From contig WRAJ01000005.1 in the NCBI GenBank assembly GCA_009780245.1, positions 34,197-98,196 of the forward strand: a stretch of DNA of 64,000 nt. The letters are read 5' to 3'. Source of the DNA: Turicibacter sp. (GTDB lineage: Bacteria; Bacillota_I; Bacilli_A; MOL361; Turicibacteraceae). A program made the translations under genes and the position numbers. The notes beneath the pieces are model-generated. The model had not been told where the DNA came from. It ran no database searches and saw only the letters and a list, made by a program, of their open reading frames with translations. Positions 24,747-32,806 of this stretch are shown here, piece by piece. Position 1 is the first letter of the stretch, and every line of letters begins with the position of its first letter.

Positions 24747-24863
24747 TGATTTGGTGTTACCTGCACCGGTTTTTATGTAGCGAATGGCATTCAAGACTTC
24801 GCAATTTATTGCGATATAGTCTTGTAGCATGCAGCTACAAGCAGCTAACACCAAATCACTACC
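24742..24863. mobile_element. ~122-bp palindromic element (MITE-like)
   Basis: Terminal inverted repeats GGTAGTGATTTGGTGTTA (24742-24759) and TAACACCAAATCACTACC (24846-24863) are perfect 18-mers. Inside are nested arms: GTAGC/GCTAC, CAAGACT/AGTCTTG and TCGCAAT/ATTGCGA around a TT loop. The 38.6-kb copy of the surrounding repeat goes straight from TACTGGGGTA to TTATATGTGGGG without this segment, so it looks inserted. No transposase is encoded. Confidence 0.7.
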
Positions 24864-24914
24864 TTATATGTGGGGTTTGTTTTGAACACTATTTTTATGA
24901 GGAGGATTGATGAT

Positions 24915-25811
24915 ATGGTAACGTTAGATGTTAAAAATGTCAGTAAAAATTTTGGGAAGTTTCAGGCGTTGGACAACGTTAGTTTGCAGGTGAGGCAAGG
25001 TGAGGTTCATGGCTTTATTGGACCAAACGGGGCGGGGAAGTCGACGACGATTCGGGTGATTTTGGGGATTTTGCAGGCGAGTGAGGGGAGTGTGACGGTG
25101 TTTGGCAAGGACGCTTGGAAGGATAAGGTGGAAATTCATCGAAAAATTTCGTATGTGCCGGGGGATGTGAATTTGTGGCCGAATTTAACCGGTGGGGAAG
25201 TGATTGATTTATTTATGAAGTTGCAAGGTTCGGGGAACGTGGCTAAGCGTGAGGAGTTGATTCGTCGGTTTCAGTTGGACCCGACGAAGAAGTGTCGGAC
25301 GTATTCAAAAGGGAATCGTCAGAAGGTGGCGCTGATTGCAGCGTTTGCGACTGATGCGGAATTGTTTATTTTGGATGAGCCAACCTCTGGTCTTGATCCG
25401 TTGATGGAGAAGGTGTTTCACGAGTGCGTGTTGGAAGTGAAGGCTGCGGGTAAGAGCGTGTTGTTGTCGAGCCACATTTTGTCTGAGGTTGAAAAACTCT
25501 GTGATCATGTGAGCATTATTAGACGAGGCGAAATTATCGAGTCCGGTCAGATGGACGCATTGCGTAAGCTTCAGAGAGTCAATGTAGCGGTGGTTACAGA
25601 AGAAAAAATACTTGATTTTGGGCAGTTAGACGGGGTTCACGAAGTGGAGGAAGTGGACGGAGCCGTGGTGTTTCAGTTGGAACCCCGCGCGAAGTCTGAG
25701 GTGATGCGGGTGTTGGCTGGTTATGGGGTCATGAGTTTAGAGGTTAGTCCGTTGCCGCTTGAGGATTTATTTATGCAGCATTATGAGCAAGGGGACGGTG
25801 AGCGCGGATGA
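24915..25811 (+). CDS. ABC transporter ATP-binding protein (TnrB2-like)
   Basis: 298 residues; start ATG 24915 (MVTLDVKNVSKNF) after AGGAGG. Walker A GPNGAGKST, Q-loop region, signature variant YSKGNRQKVAL and Walker B LFILDEPTSGLDP are present, then a H-loop in LLSSHILSEVE. The YSKGN signature and the long partner permease suggest the antibiotic/polyketide exporter group (COG1131 with COG3559). Stop overlaps the permease start (ATGA). The TetR gene upstream is a candidate regulator, although a palindromic element lies between. Confidence 0.9.
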   Translation: MVTLDVKNVSKNFGKFQALDNVSLQVRQGEVHGFIGPNGAGKSTTIRVILGILQASEGSVTVFGKDAWKDKVEIHRKISYVPGDVNLWPNLTGGEVIDLFMKLQGSGNVAKREELIRRFQLDPTKKCRTYSKGNRQKVALIAAFATDAELFILDEPTSGLDPLMEKVFHECVLEVKAAGKSVLLSSHILSEVEKLCDHVSIIRRGEIIESGQMDALRKLQRVNVAVVTEEKILDFGQLDGVHEVEEVDGAVVFQLEPRAKSEVMRVLAGYGVMSLEVSPLPLEDLFMQHYEQGDGERG

Positions 25812-27397
25812 GAGAAACATTGCAGTTAGTGACCTTTATTTTGCGCCGCGAGCGGTTGAGCCTTGTGTTGTGGGTGATCGGGATTGTCGGGATTGTGGTG
25901 TACATGCCGTTTTTGTATGAGGGGATGTATCCGACGGTGACGGATCGTTATGCGGCGATGCTGATGATGGCGAATCCGGCGATTGTGGCGATTGTGGGGC
26001 CGAGCACGGGAGCTTATACGTTAGGCGCGCTTATGACGCAGGAGATTTTGTTGATTTCTGTGCTTGCGGTGGGGATTATGAACGTTTTGCTCGTTAATCG
26101 CCACACGCGGGTAGACGAGGAGCTGGGCCGGTTGGAATTGATTCGCTCGTTTCCGGTGGGGAGCACGACGATTTTGCAGGCAGTCTTTGCGGTTGTGGTG
26201 GTTGCGAATGTGTTGATTGGTGGGCTTGTGGCTGTGGGGTTTGCTGTGAGTGGCGTAGAGGGGTTGACCGTGGCAGGATCTGTTTTGTTTGGGGCAATCT
26301 TGACGGTGAGTGGTTTGTTGTTCGCGGCCGTGACGGCGGTTTGTGCGCAAGCGTTTAGTACGGCTAAGGGAGCCTCAGGTGCTGCATTTATGGTGTTGCT
26401 TGTGATGTACATGGTACGGGCGGTGGGGGATATTGCTGGGAATTTCTTGTCCTATGTGTCGCCGCTGGGCTTAGTGTTGCAGACGCGCACTTTTGTTGAT
26501 GATGTATGGTGGCCGCTCGCCGTGGTGCTTGTTCAAGTGGTTGTACTTAGTGCTTTGGCTGTGTATTTAATTAGTCAGCGTGATTTGGGTATGGGGTTGA
26601 TACCGGCTAAGGCTGGTCCGCGTGGGGCAGCGCCGTCGCTATTGAGTGTGGATGGCTTGGCTTGGCGATTGTCGCGCGGTAGTTTGCTGATTTGGACGGC
26701 GGGCACGTTTTTGGTGGGGCTTGCTTACGGGGCGGTGATTGGCGAAGTCGAGACTTATATTGGCGAAAACGAGATGCTCCAAATGTTGCTGGCGAGTGTT
26801 GGTAGTGGCGATGCGACGGGCCCTGATCAGTTTATCCCGTTCCTAATTATGTTTTTGGTGATTGTACTGATGATCCCGATTGTTGGCCCGATTTTGCGGT
26901 TGGCGGGGGAGGAGAAGCGTAATTTAACTGAGCATTTATTGTCTCGTGTGGTGACGCGTGGCGGGTTGTTACGCAGTTACTTTTTGATTAGCATGTTGGC
27001 GAGTATGGTGTTACTGGCAGCGGGAGGCTTTGGGTTCTGGTTGAGTGGGAGTATGATGCTCGACGACCCGATTGCCTTGACGACGATGATGGGAGCCATG
27101 CTGGTCTATTTACCAGCGACGTGGCTTCTGATTGGCTTAGCGGTTCTGTTAGTAGGTTGGTTGCCGAAGTTTGCGGGCTTTTCGATGCTGATGATTGGCT
27201 TTATGTTTTTTATCGGCTTCTTCGGTGCGATGTTGGCATTGCCTGAGGTTGTGATGAATCTATCACCGCTTAGCCATGTCCCAGCCATGCCGGTTGATGA
27301 TTTTTCAGCCGTGTCGTTTTCTGTGATGACTAGTTTGGCTGTGGCTTTGATGGCAGCGGGCTTTGTGGGGTATAGTCGCCGCGATATGCAGGGGTAG
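25808..27397 (+). CDS. ABC transporter permease, polyketide-antibiotic exporter type (TnrB3-like)
   Basis: 529 residues with about 12 membrane helices in two related halves, each opening with a REx-LxLWVIG-type segment (FILRRERLSLVLWVIGIVGIV near residue 10; WRLSRGSLLIWTAGTFLVGL near 285). This two-halves-in-one-chain permease is the COG3559 layout common in actinobacteria and found patchily in Bacillota. It overlaps its ATPase gene by 4 nt, and one ATPase dimer with one double-length permease would form a complete exporter. Substrate unknown. Terminator at 27424. Confidence 0.85.
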   Translation: MRETLQLVTFILRRERLSLVLWVIGIVGIVVYMPFLYEGMYPTVTDRYAAMLMMANPAIVAIVGPSTGAYTLGALMTQEILLISVLAVGIMNVLLVNRHTRVDEELGRLELIRSFPVGSTTILQAVFAVVVVANVLIGGLVAVGFAVSGVEGLTVAGSVLFGAILTVSGLLFAAVTAVCAQAFSTAKGASGAAFMVLLVMYMVRAVGDIAGNFLSYVSPLGLVLQTRTFVDDVWWPLAVVLVQVVVLSALAVYLISQRDLGMGLIPAKAGPRGAAPSLLSVDGLAWRLSRGSLLIWTAGTFLVGLAYGAVIGEVETYIGENEMLQMLLASVGSGDATGPDQFIPFLIMFLVIVLMIPIVGPILRLAGEEKRNLTEHLLSRVVTRGGLLRSYFLISMLASMVLLAAGGFGFWLSGSMMLDDPIALTTMMGAMLVYLPATWLLIGLAVLLVGWLPKFAGFSMLMIGFMFFIGFFGAMLALPEVVMNLSPLSHVPAMPVDDFSAVSFSVMTSLAVALMAAGFVGYSRRDMQG

Positions 27398-27423
27398 GGG
27401 GGTCTTCTTTTTAGCTGAAGTTG

Positions 27424-27471
27424 AAAAAACCAATGAGTTGCGTGTAGAAAATCGCAGCTGCATTGGTTTTT
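27424..27471. terminator. Bidirectional terminator (ACCAATG stem)
   Basis: AAAAACCAATG pairs with CATTGGTTTTT; inner GTTGCG/CGCAGC adds to the stem. It lies between the ABC permease and the convergent glycosyltransferase gene and shares the CCAATG core with the terminators at 5763, 45211 and 52168. Confidence 0.8.
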
Positions 27472-27532
27472 ATATGGATTTTGTCCCTAGAGTCTCAGAA
27501 TTGCTGTTTCAGGGGCACTTCATACCTTAAGA

Positions 27533-28594
27533 CTACTCAGAAAACAATTTTTCAAAGTATTTGTCGTTATACAACACACTCGCATGCTCGGGTTTCAACG
27601 CTTTTGTCTGTAAATGATAGTTGTAGGCTAAGTCGTGTTTTCCTAGGCGATCGAAGACAATGCATAGCTGCAAGTAAGGCAGGAAATCACAGAAGTCACG
27701 GTTAACAAAGCCCGCTTCCACTTGGCTATTTGGGTTGGTCGCTAAATCGTACCAGTAAATGGCTTGCTCATTGCTATTCTGCTCAAAAAAGTAATCGCCG
27801 ATTTTGTAACACGCTTCTGAGCGCGGCCGATCGTAAACGAAAGTCTGAAACAGCTGATTCAAAGCGTCCCGTGCTTGCCCTGAGCCCGTGTAGCAACCCG
27901 CGATGTCCAGACACGCACGGATGTTATCCTCAAGCCATCCCCGACCATCCTCTAAAAATGCCTTATACTGCACAACCGCCTCTTCCAAGCGCCCGTGATC
28001 GCGCAACTCCCGCGCGTAATAAAACATCCCGCGCGGACTCAGCTCAGACTGTGCTTCGTAGATTTTCAGGTTGCGATCCGAATGCGCTCGTACCTTCTCG
28101 CCGTGCGTCACTGCAATGTCAAACCGCTCGATCTTTCCCCTCGGTGCGATGCATTCGTGAACGGGTTCTTCCCAGCGAAAGTCACTTGCCCGTTTTAAAA
28201 TGCGTTCGCGGTAATTACTCATCGTGACGTTTCCGTCTGCATCGAATCCCACATTGTATTTTAGCAGGGCGACGTCGATGTCCGTATCAAAGTCCTGCTT
28301 GAGTGCTAGTAATTTGCGTTGTTCCGACGCTTCTAACACATCATCCGCATCGAGCCACATGATATAGTCCCCGGTGGCTTTTGAAAACGAAAAATTTCGG
28401 GCGGCGGCAAAGTGATTGTGCCATTCGTAGTGATAAATCTTATCCGTGTACGTCCTAGCAATTTCGACCGTCGCATCCGTAGAACCGGTATCAACGATGA
28501 TAATTTCATCCACGATCTCCTTCACGCAGTCCAAGCAACGTGCGAGCACGGCCTCCTCGTTTTTCACAATCATAGCAAGCGATAGTGTGATCAT
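27533..28594 (-). CDS. Glycosyltransferase family 2 with C-terminal TPR-like region
   Basis: 353 residues. The GT-A fold is clear: SLAMIVKNEEAVLARCL, EIIIVDTGSTD and the metal-binding WLDADD (Asp82-Asp85), followed by RERILKR and HECI. These residues match SunS/WaaE-like family 2 enzymes. The C-terminal half (residues ~190-340) has TPR-type helical pairs (FYYARELRDHGRLEEAVVQY, YKIGDYFFEQNSNEQAIYWY). Proteins with this layout glycosylate proteins, peptides or envelope glycans. ATG 28594 follows AGGGGGATTTAAC. It lies downstream of the two-component genes on the same strand, separated by a terminator. Confidence 0.85.
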   Translation of the reverse strand: MITLSLAMIVKNEEAVLARCLDCVKEIVDEIIIVDTGSTDATVEIARTYTDKIYHYEWHNHFAAARNFSFSKATGDYIMWLDADDVLEASEQRKLLALKQDFDTDIDVALLKYNVGFDADGNVTMSNYRERILKRASDFRWEEPVHECIAPRGKIERFDIAVTHGEKVRAHSDRNLKIYEAQSELSPRGMFYYARELRDHGRLEEAVVQYKAFLEDGRGWLEDNIRACLDIAGCYTGSGQARDALNQLFQTFVYDRPRSEACYKIGDYFFEQNSNEQAIYWYDLATNPNSQVEAGFVNRDFCDFLPYLQLCIVFDRLGKHDLAYNYHLQTKALKPEHASVLYNDKYFEKLFSE

Positions 28595-28613
28595 GTTAAA
28601 TCCCCCTTAAAAA

Positions 28614-28632
28614 GGAAGCCTAAATAGCTTCC
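28614..28632 (-). terminator. Terminator between response regulator and glycosyltransferase genes
   Basis: GGAAGC/GCTTCC stem with a seven-base loop, followed on the minus strand by a T-rich tail. Confidence 0.7.
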
Positions 28633-28694
28633 TCATTCTATCTTATAGTTTATGTGACAACACGTTTAACGTGACTTTTTCGCGGTGCAAAGCA

Positions 28695-29399
28695 TTAGAC
28701 CTTAAAGCGATAACCAGCGCCCCAAACGGTCTGGATGTATGTCGGGTTTTGTGGATCTTTTTCAATTTTTTCGCGAAGCCGATTAATGTGCACAGCCACC
28801 GTTCGAATGTCCCCAAATGCATCCATTCCCCAAATGCGCTCATACAGCGTTTCTTTACTAAACACAATTTCAGGATTCGTCATCAAAAAGCACAACAAAT
28901 CAAACTCCCGGGCTTTGCAGTCAACTTCAACCTCATCCACATAAACACGGCGCGCTTTTGGATGAAGCCGAATGTTACCAATCCGAGTTTCTTGTTCGTT
29001 AACCTCTGTGGCAGCACCCATCCGTGCTGTCACACGCTCGTATTGCGCCAAATTCGCCTTAACTCGGGCAACTAATTCCGGTAAAGAGAAGGGTTTCGTT
29101 AGATAATCGTCCGCGCCAAGCCCGAGTCCTCTAATCTTATCCACATCTTCGATTTTCGCGGTGGCCATTAAAATCGGAATGATAATCCCCACTTCCCGCA
29201 CTTGTTTGCAAATTTCAAAACCATCTAGGCTGGGGAGTTGTAAATCTAGGATGATCATGTCGTATTCACCGGTGAGTGCTTCGTTTAATCCTTCCAAACC
29301 ATCGGCTTTAATGGTGGCCGAGTAACCGTTGATTTCAAGAAAATCACGCACAATTTCCGAAATGGCACGATCGTCTTCAATGATTAAAATCTTTTTCAT
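28695..29399 (-). CDS. OmpR-family response regulator
   Basis: 234 residues. Receiver domain with acidic pair EDD (residues 8-10), phosphoacceptor in MIILDLQLP (Asp54) and conserved Lys in LTKPFSL; C-terminal winged helix with DLLCFLMTNPEIVFSKETLYERIWG and TVAVHINRLREKIE...VWGAGYRF. ATG 29399 is 3 bp after the kinase stop. Together with the kinase it forms a system transcribed divergently from an ABC transporter, its probable target. Confidence 0.93.
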   Translation of the reverse strand: MKKILIIEDDRAISEIVRDFLEINGYSATIKADGLEGLNEALTGEYDMIILDLQLPSLDGFEICKQVREVGIIIPILMATAKIEDVDKIRGLGLGADDYLTKPFSLPELVARVKANLAQYERVTARMGAATEVNEQETRIGNIRLHPKARRVYVDEVEVDCKAREFDLLCFLMTNPEIVFSKETLYERIWGMDAFGDIRTVAVHINRLREKIEKDPQNPTYIQTVWGAGYRFKV

Positions 29400-29402
29400 T
29401 TG

Positions 29403-30737
29403 TTAGCTTTCTCCTTTTACAACTGGCAGATTAATCTCAATTTGTAAACCGCCGTTATCGGCATTTCTAGCACTGATCACGCCGCCCATACGTTCGATCA
29501 TTTTAGCTGAAATCGCAAGTCCTAGGCCACTACCACCGCCCGGATTGGTTCGCGCTTTATCACTGCGATAGAAAACATCAAACAAGTGTACCAAGTCTTC
29601 TTCTGATACCCCCGGGCCATTATCCGTTAAGGTGATGTTGACGTGGTCGTTTTTATGCATTGCCTCAATGATTAGTTGACCATTCTGCTTGTTGCCATAC
29701 TTGACACTGTTTTCTAGTAGGTTAATTAACACATTTTTCAACTGCACACTGTCTGCTAAGACGTGTTCAAAGGCTGTGTTTTCTCTCAGCTCAACACGTA
29801 ACCCTTTTTCTGAATATTCCTCACGGACTGCTTGCACAAAATCCAGCAGCCACTTGTCGATAGGTTGTTTCTCTAATCGCATGGGAAATTCACCAATATC
29901 TAACTTTGAAAAGAGGAACAGTTGATTAATGATGTGCTCAATGTCTATGGTTTTCTGCTTAATGGTGTTCAAGTATTGCGCTTGTTTTTCAGGTGTGATC
30001 GCCATGCCCAACTCGATGCCTTCCGCATAAGTTCTAATCGATGTCAAAGGGGTACGCAAATCATGCGAAATCCCAGCAATTAGCTCTTTACGGTTTTTTT
30101 CAGCGACTTTTCTTTGTTCTACCATTTCTTGTAATTGCAACGCCATTTCATTAAAATCCACGCCAACATCATCAAACTCATTGCCCATGTCGTGTTTTAA
30201 CCGGTAGCCTAAATTGCCAACACTTATTTCATGAACCCCTTCTGTTAAGACATTAAGCGAGGTGAGGATGGGCTTGAAAACGAATCGCATTAGAAAGTGA
30301 TTGGTCAGAAAAACAAAGACGACAAGGATGATGATGACCAGCACATTAAGTATCGTCTGTTCAGAAAAAACGGCTAATCGGTCGATTAATTCGCCAGGGA
30401 AAACAGCAATATCCGTGCGCATGTTTTCATCTTGCCAATTGACACCTTCAAAGCGATCGTTCATCTCTTCTGGCAAAATCAACACATAATTGCCTGAAGT
30501 TAATTGATAAACTAAAACCGTCTCTGTTTCGGGAAATGCCACATCAGAAAAATCAACGTCGAAAGGGGAAGCTTGTTCAATGGGGATCTCAGGCACAAGG
30601 GACGCGAGTGCATCCATCCCGAAATCACCTAGTAAAATAAACGTGGCACCAAAAATAAAAACAAACGTTAAGATGATGGGGATCACGACCATTAAGATAT
30701 TTGATATTAGTAAACGTCGCTTGATTGAAATACGCAT
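29403..30737 (-). CDS. Membrane sensor histidine kinase with HAMP domain
   Basis: 444 residues. Two membrane helices (ISNILMVVIPIILTFVFIFG, residues ~11-35; TILNVLVIIILVVFVFLTNH, ~130-150) flank a short extracellular sensor of roughly 90 residues. HAMP (FKPILTSLNVLTEGVHEISVG region), H-box GISHDLRTPLTS, N-box NVLINLLENSVKYG, G boxes DNGPGVS and GGGSGLGLAI are intact. The kinase gene precedes the regulator gene, the reverse of the common order. It likely senses an envelope-acting compound handled by the divergent ABC transporter. Confidence 0.93.
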   Translation of the reverse strand: MRISIKRRLLISNILMVVIPIILTFVFIFGATFILLGDFGMDALASLVPEIPIEQASPFDVDFSDVAFPETETVLVYQLTSGNYVLILPEEMNDRFEGVNWQDENMRTDIAVFPGELIDRLAVFSEQTILNVLVIIILVVFVFLTNHFLMRFVFKPILTSLNVLTEGVHEISVGNLGYRLKHDMGNEFDDVGVDFNEMALQLQEMVEQRKVAEKNRKELIAGISHDLRTPLTSIRTYAEGIELGMAITPEKQAQYLNTIKQKTIDIEHIINQLFLFSKLDIGEFPMRLEKQPIDKWLLDFVQAVREEYSEKGLRVELRENTAFEHVLADSVQLKNVLINLLENSVKYGNKQNGQLIIEAMHKNDHVNITLTDNGPGVSEEDLVHLFDVFYRSDKARTNPGGGSGLGLAISAKMIERMGGVISARNADNGGLQIEINLPVVKGES

Positions 30738-30833
30738 ATGACCAACTCCTGTTGTTATTATAAAACAAACAGATGAGCTTAATCAATGATTTTCAAGGTA
30801 GTTTATAAATTGTTTAACATTTTGCGCCTGACT

Positions 30834-30865
30834 GTTTATCTTTTTTAGGTTAGCAGTTTATCTTT
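30834..30865. promoter_or_regulatory. Direct-repeat operator in the divergent promoter region
   Basis: GTTTATCTTT occurs at 30834 and 30856, 22 bp apart (two helical turns), in the gap between the kinase gene and the ABC genes. Direct repeats on one helix face are the usual OmpR-family target form, so this may be the regulator binding site. Confidence 0.5.
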
Positions 30866-30914
30866 GTTTGTTATCATACATTTATCAAGCAATTGGAAAG
30901 GAAAGTGAAGGCAA

Positions 30915-31832
30915 ATGGAAACAATTTTAAAAATCAACCATTTAAATAAAACGTATGGTTCACAACAAGTACTAACAGCTATCAATATGGAAATTAAGAA
31001 AGGTGCGATTTACGGTTTCATCGGACGAAACGGTGCGGGGAAGTCAACTTTAATGAGGATCATAACAGGCCTAGCAGCGGCAGACGATGGTCAACTTGAA
31101 TTATTTGGTGAAGCCGATCAGCTCAATAATGAACGTCATCGCTTAGGGGTGATCATTGAAAACCCAACGCTTCATAAAGGGTTAACGGCTTTTGATAATT
31201 TAGAAATCCAGCGACGTATTTTAGGTGGGAAAGTCAGCAAGGAGCGCATTCCGGTGGTACTTGAGAAAGTCGGACTTGGGAACGTTGGTAAGAAGAAAGT
31301 GCGCGCATTTTCTTTGGGGATGAAGCAACGCTTGGCATTAGCGATGGCGTTATTGAATAAACCGGATTTCTTAATTTTGGACGAGCCGATTAACGGGCTT
31401 GATCCAATGGGTGTGATTGAAATTCGAAATACCATAAAGGAATTAGCTAAAAGTGGTGTGACGGTGATGATTTCCAGTCATATTTTAGCTGAATTACATT
31501 TGCTGGCCACCGATTTTGGTTTTATTGAAGGCGGGCGATTGATTAAACAATTAACTGCCCTGGAGCTTGATGCCGAGTGTCAACATTACATTGATTTGCG
31601 GACGAGCGATGATGCTCGGGCTTATGGAGTACTGAACAAGCAGTTTGGGCAGGTTGTCAAAAAAGCGTCTGAGCATTTGGTTGTGAGTGATGTGGCAATT
31701 CCTACCGATGCGATTATCGCGGTGTTGACGGAAGCAGGGATTGGCGTGAAAGGAATTAGTCAGGTGGATCAGGATTTGGAGTCGTATTTTATGAATTTAA
31801 TTGGTGAGGCAGGAGGACGTAAGCATGTTTAG
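30915..31832 (+). CDS. ABC transporter ATP-binding protein (BcrA/lantibiotic-immunity-like)
   Basis: 305 residues, ATG 30915 after GGAAAGTGAAGGCAA. Walker A GRNGAGKST, signature FSLGMKQRL, Walker B FLILDEPINGLDP and H-loop ISSHILAEL; the F-S-L-G-M-K-Q and E-P-I-N-G-L-D-P forms are typical of the BcrA / bacitracin- and lantibiotic-export group. It overlaps the permease gene by 8 nt. Divergent two-component genes suggest induction by an envelope-active peptide or antibiotic. Confidence 0.9.
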   Translation: METILKINHLNKTYGSQQVLTAINMEIKKGAIYGFIGRNGAGKSTLMRIITGLAAADDGQLELFGEADQLNNERHRLGVIIENPTLHKGLTAFDNLEIQRRILGGKVSKERIPVVLEKVGLGNVGKKKVRAFSLGMKQRLALAMALLNKPDFLILDEPINGLDPMGVIEIRNTIKELAKSGVTVMISSHILAELHLLATDFGFIEGGRLIKQLTALELDAECQHYIDLRTSDDARAYGVLNKQFGQVVKKASEHLVVSDVAIPTDAIIAVLTEAGIGVKGISQVDQDLESYFMNLIGEAGGRKHV

Positions 31833-32607
31833 GATGATATCAGCGGAGTTTTATAAGTTAAGGAAGAGTCGTAGTTTTTGGTTGATGTTTGCAGTGATTG
31901 CGGGGATGGCGATATTTACAAGTGTTGTGTTAGGGATGGCGCCGGATGAGTTGATGGAGATGGAGATGGCGATGCGTCCAGAGACGGTGAGTGAAATGAT
32001 GGTGTTTGCAGCTGGGTTCATGTCACAAGTTTTGGTGTTTATGTTTGTTGGTTTTACGATTGCGTTTATTAGCAGTGATTTTGAATCAGGAACGATTCGT
32101 AATCCTTTTGCAGTCGGCGTGGGGCGCGTTCATTATTTGGTGGCTAAATTTGTGATGATTTTAATTACTTGTGCGGCTTTTCTTATCGCAGGAATTGGCT
32201 TTGCAGGTTTAGCGTATTTACCGTTTGAACCGTTGGGGACTGATTTTGATTTTGGTTTGTTCTTAGCGGGGGTTGGGATTACTTATTTAGGCTTAGTGGC
32301 ACAGACGACGTTGTTTATGGCCGTTGCTGTGGTGACACGCAAGATTGGGACATCGTTGGGGATTATATTGGGCTATATTACATTTGATTTGTTGGTTGGC
32401 ACGTTTGTGATGATGTTGGGGGTTGAAGAAGGGCTGGTAGCGCGGTTGGCAAGCTTTTTACCACATGGCGCTGGACCGGTGAGTAATGCGGTGGCAGTTG
32501 GGGCGGCGAATACGAGTGATGTTATAGTGTTTGTGGCGATGATGGCAGGTTTGGTGGTGGTTTCGGCTGCTTTAGGCGTTAGGTCGTTGGTTAAGAAGGA
32601 TATTTAG
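31825..32607 (+). CDS. ABC-2 type permease
   Basis: Start set at ATG 31825 (MFRMISAEFYKLRKSRSFWLM), which sits behind AGGAGG; 260 residues. The AEFYKLRKSRSFWL start is the classic opening of BcrB/LanG-type permeases. Six membrane segments follow, including SEMMVFAAGFMSQVLVFMFV and IGTSLGIILGYITFDLLVG. It pairs with the ATPase above as an ABC-2 exporter, with functional context suggesting self-protection or peptide detoxification. Confidence 0.88.
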   Translation: MFRMISAEFYKLRKSRSFWLMFAVIAGMAIFTSVVLGMAPDELMEMEMAMRPETVSEMMVFAAGFMSQVLVFMFVGFTIAFISSDFESGTIRNPFAVGVGRVHYLVAKFVMILITCAAFLIAGIGFAGLAYLPFEPLGTDFDFGLFLAGVGITYLGLVAQTTLFMAVAVVTRKIGTSLGIILGYITFDLLVGTFVMMLGVEEGLVARLASFLPHGAGPVSNAVAVGAANTSDVIVFVAMMAGLVVVSAALGVRSLVKKDI

Positions 32608-32727
32608 GTGTTGCGGTGAGAGGGCGGTTGGCTAGTATGCGAGAGGATCTTCATGTTTCAGTGAGTTTTATTTGAAAAAGTGAGGGTTTTGAAGTTTGAG
32701 CTGACATTTTACAATTTTAAAACATGC

Positions 32728-32769
32728 ACTCCTAATGAAATAGATACTGTAAACTACTTTATTGGGAGT
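32728..32769. terminator. Terminator-like hairpin
   Basis: ACTCCTAATGAAATAG faces CTACTTTATTGGGAGT (15 of 16 pairs when G-U is allowed). It lies beyond the 3' end of the 760-residue membrane-protein gene and between it and the ABC permease, so it can stop either transcript. Confidence 0.65.
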
Positions 32770-32806
32770 TTTAATATGAGAAAATATCAGAGATTAAAAG
32801 CCGAAA

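Larger units (their letters stand above)
24544..24914. other. 371-bp intergenic region with dispersed repeat and palindrome
   Basis: Holds a copy of a dispersed repeat (24643-24746 and 24864-24880) split by a long palindrome (24742-24863). The last 15 bases contain AGGAGG for the ABC gene. No open frame with coding character was seen. Confidence 0.7.

Noticed and set aside
32728..32769. Small-RNA gene
   Set aside because: A terminator for the flanking genes explains the hairpin; there is no distinct promoter.
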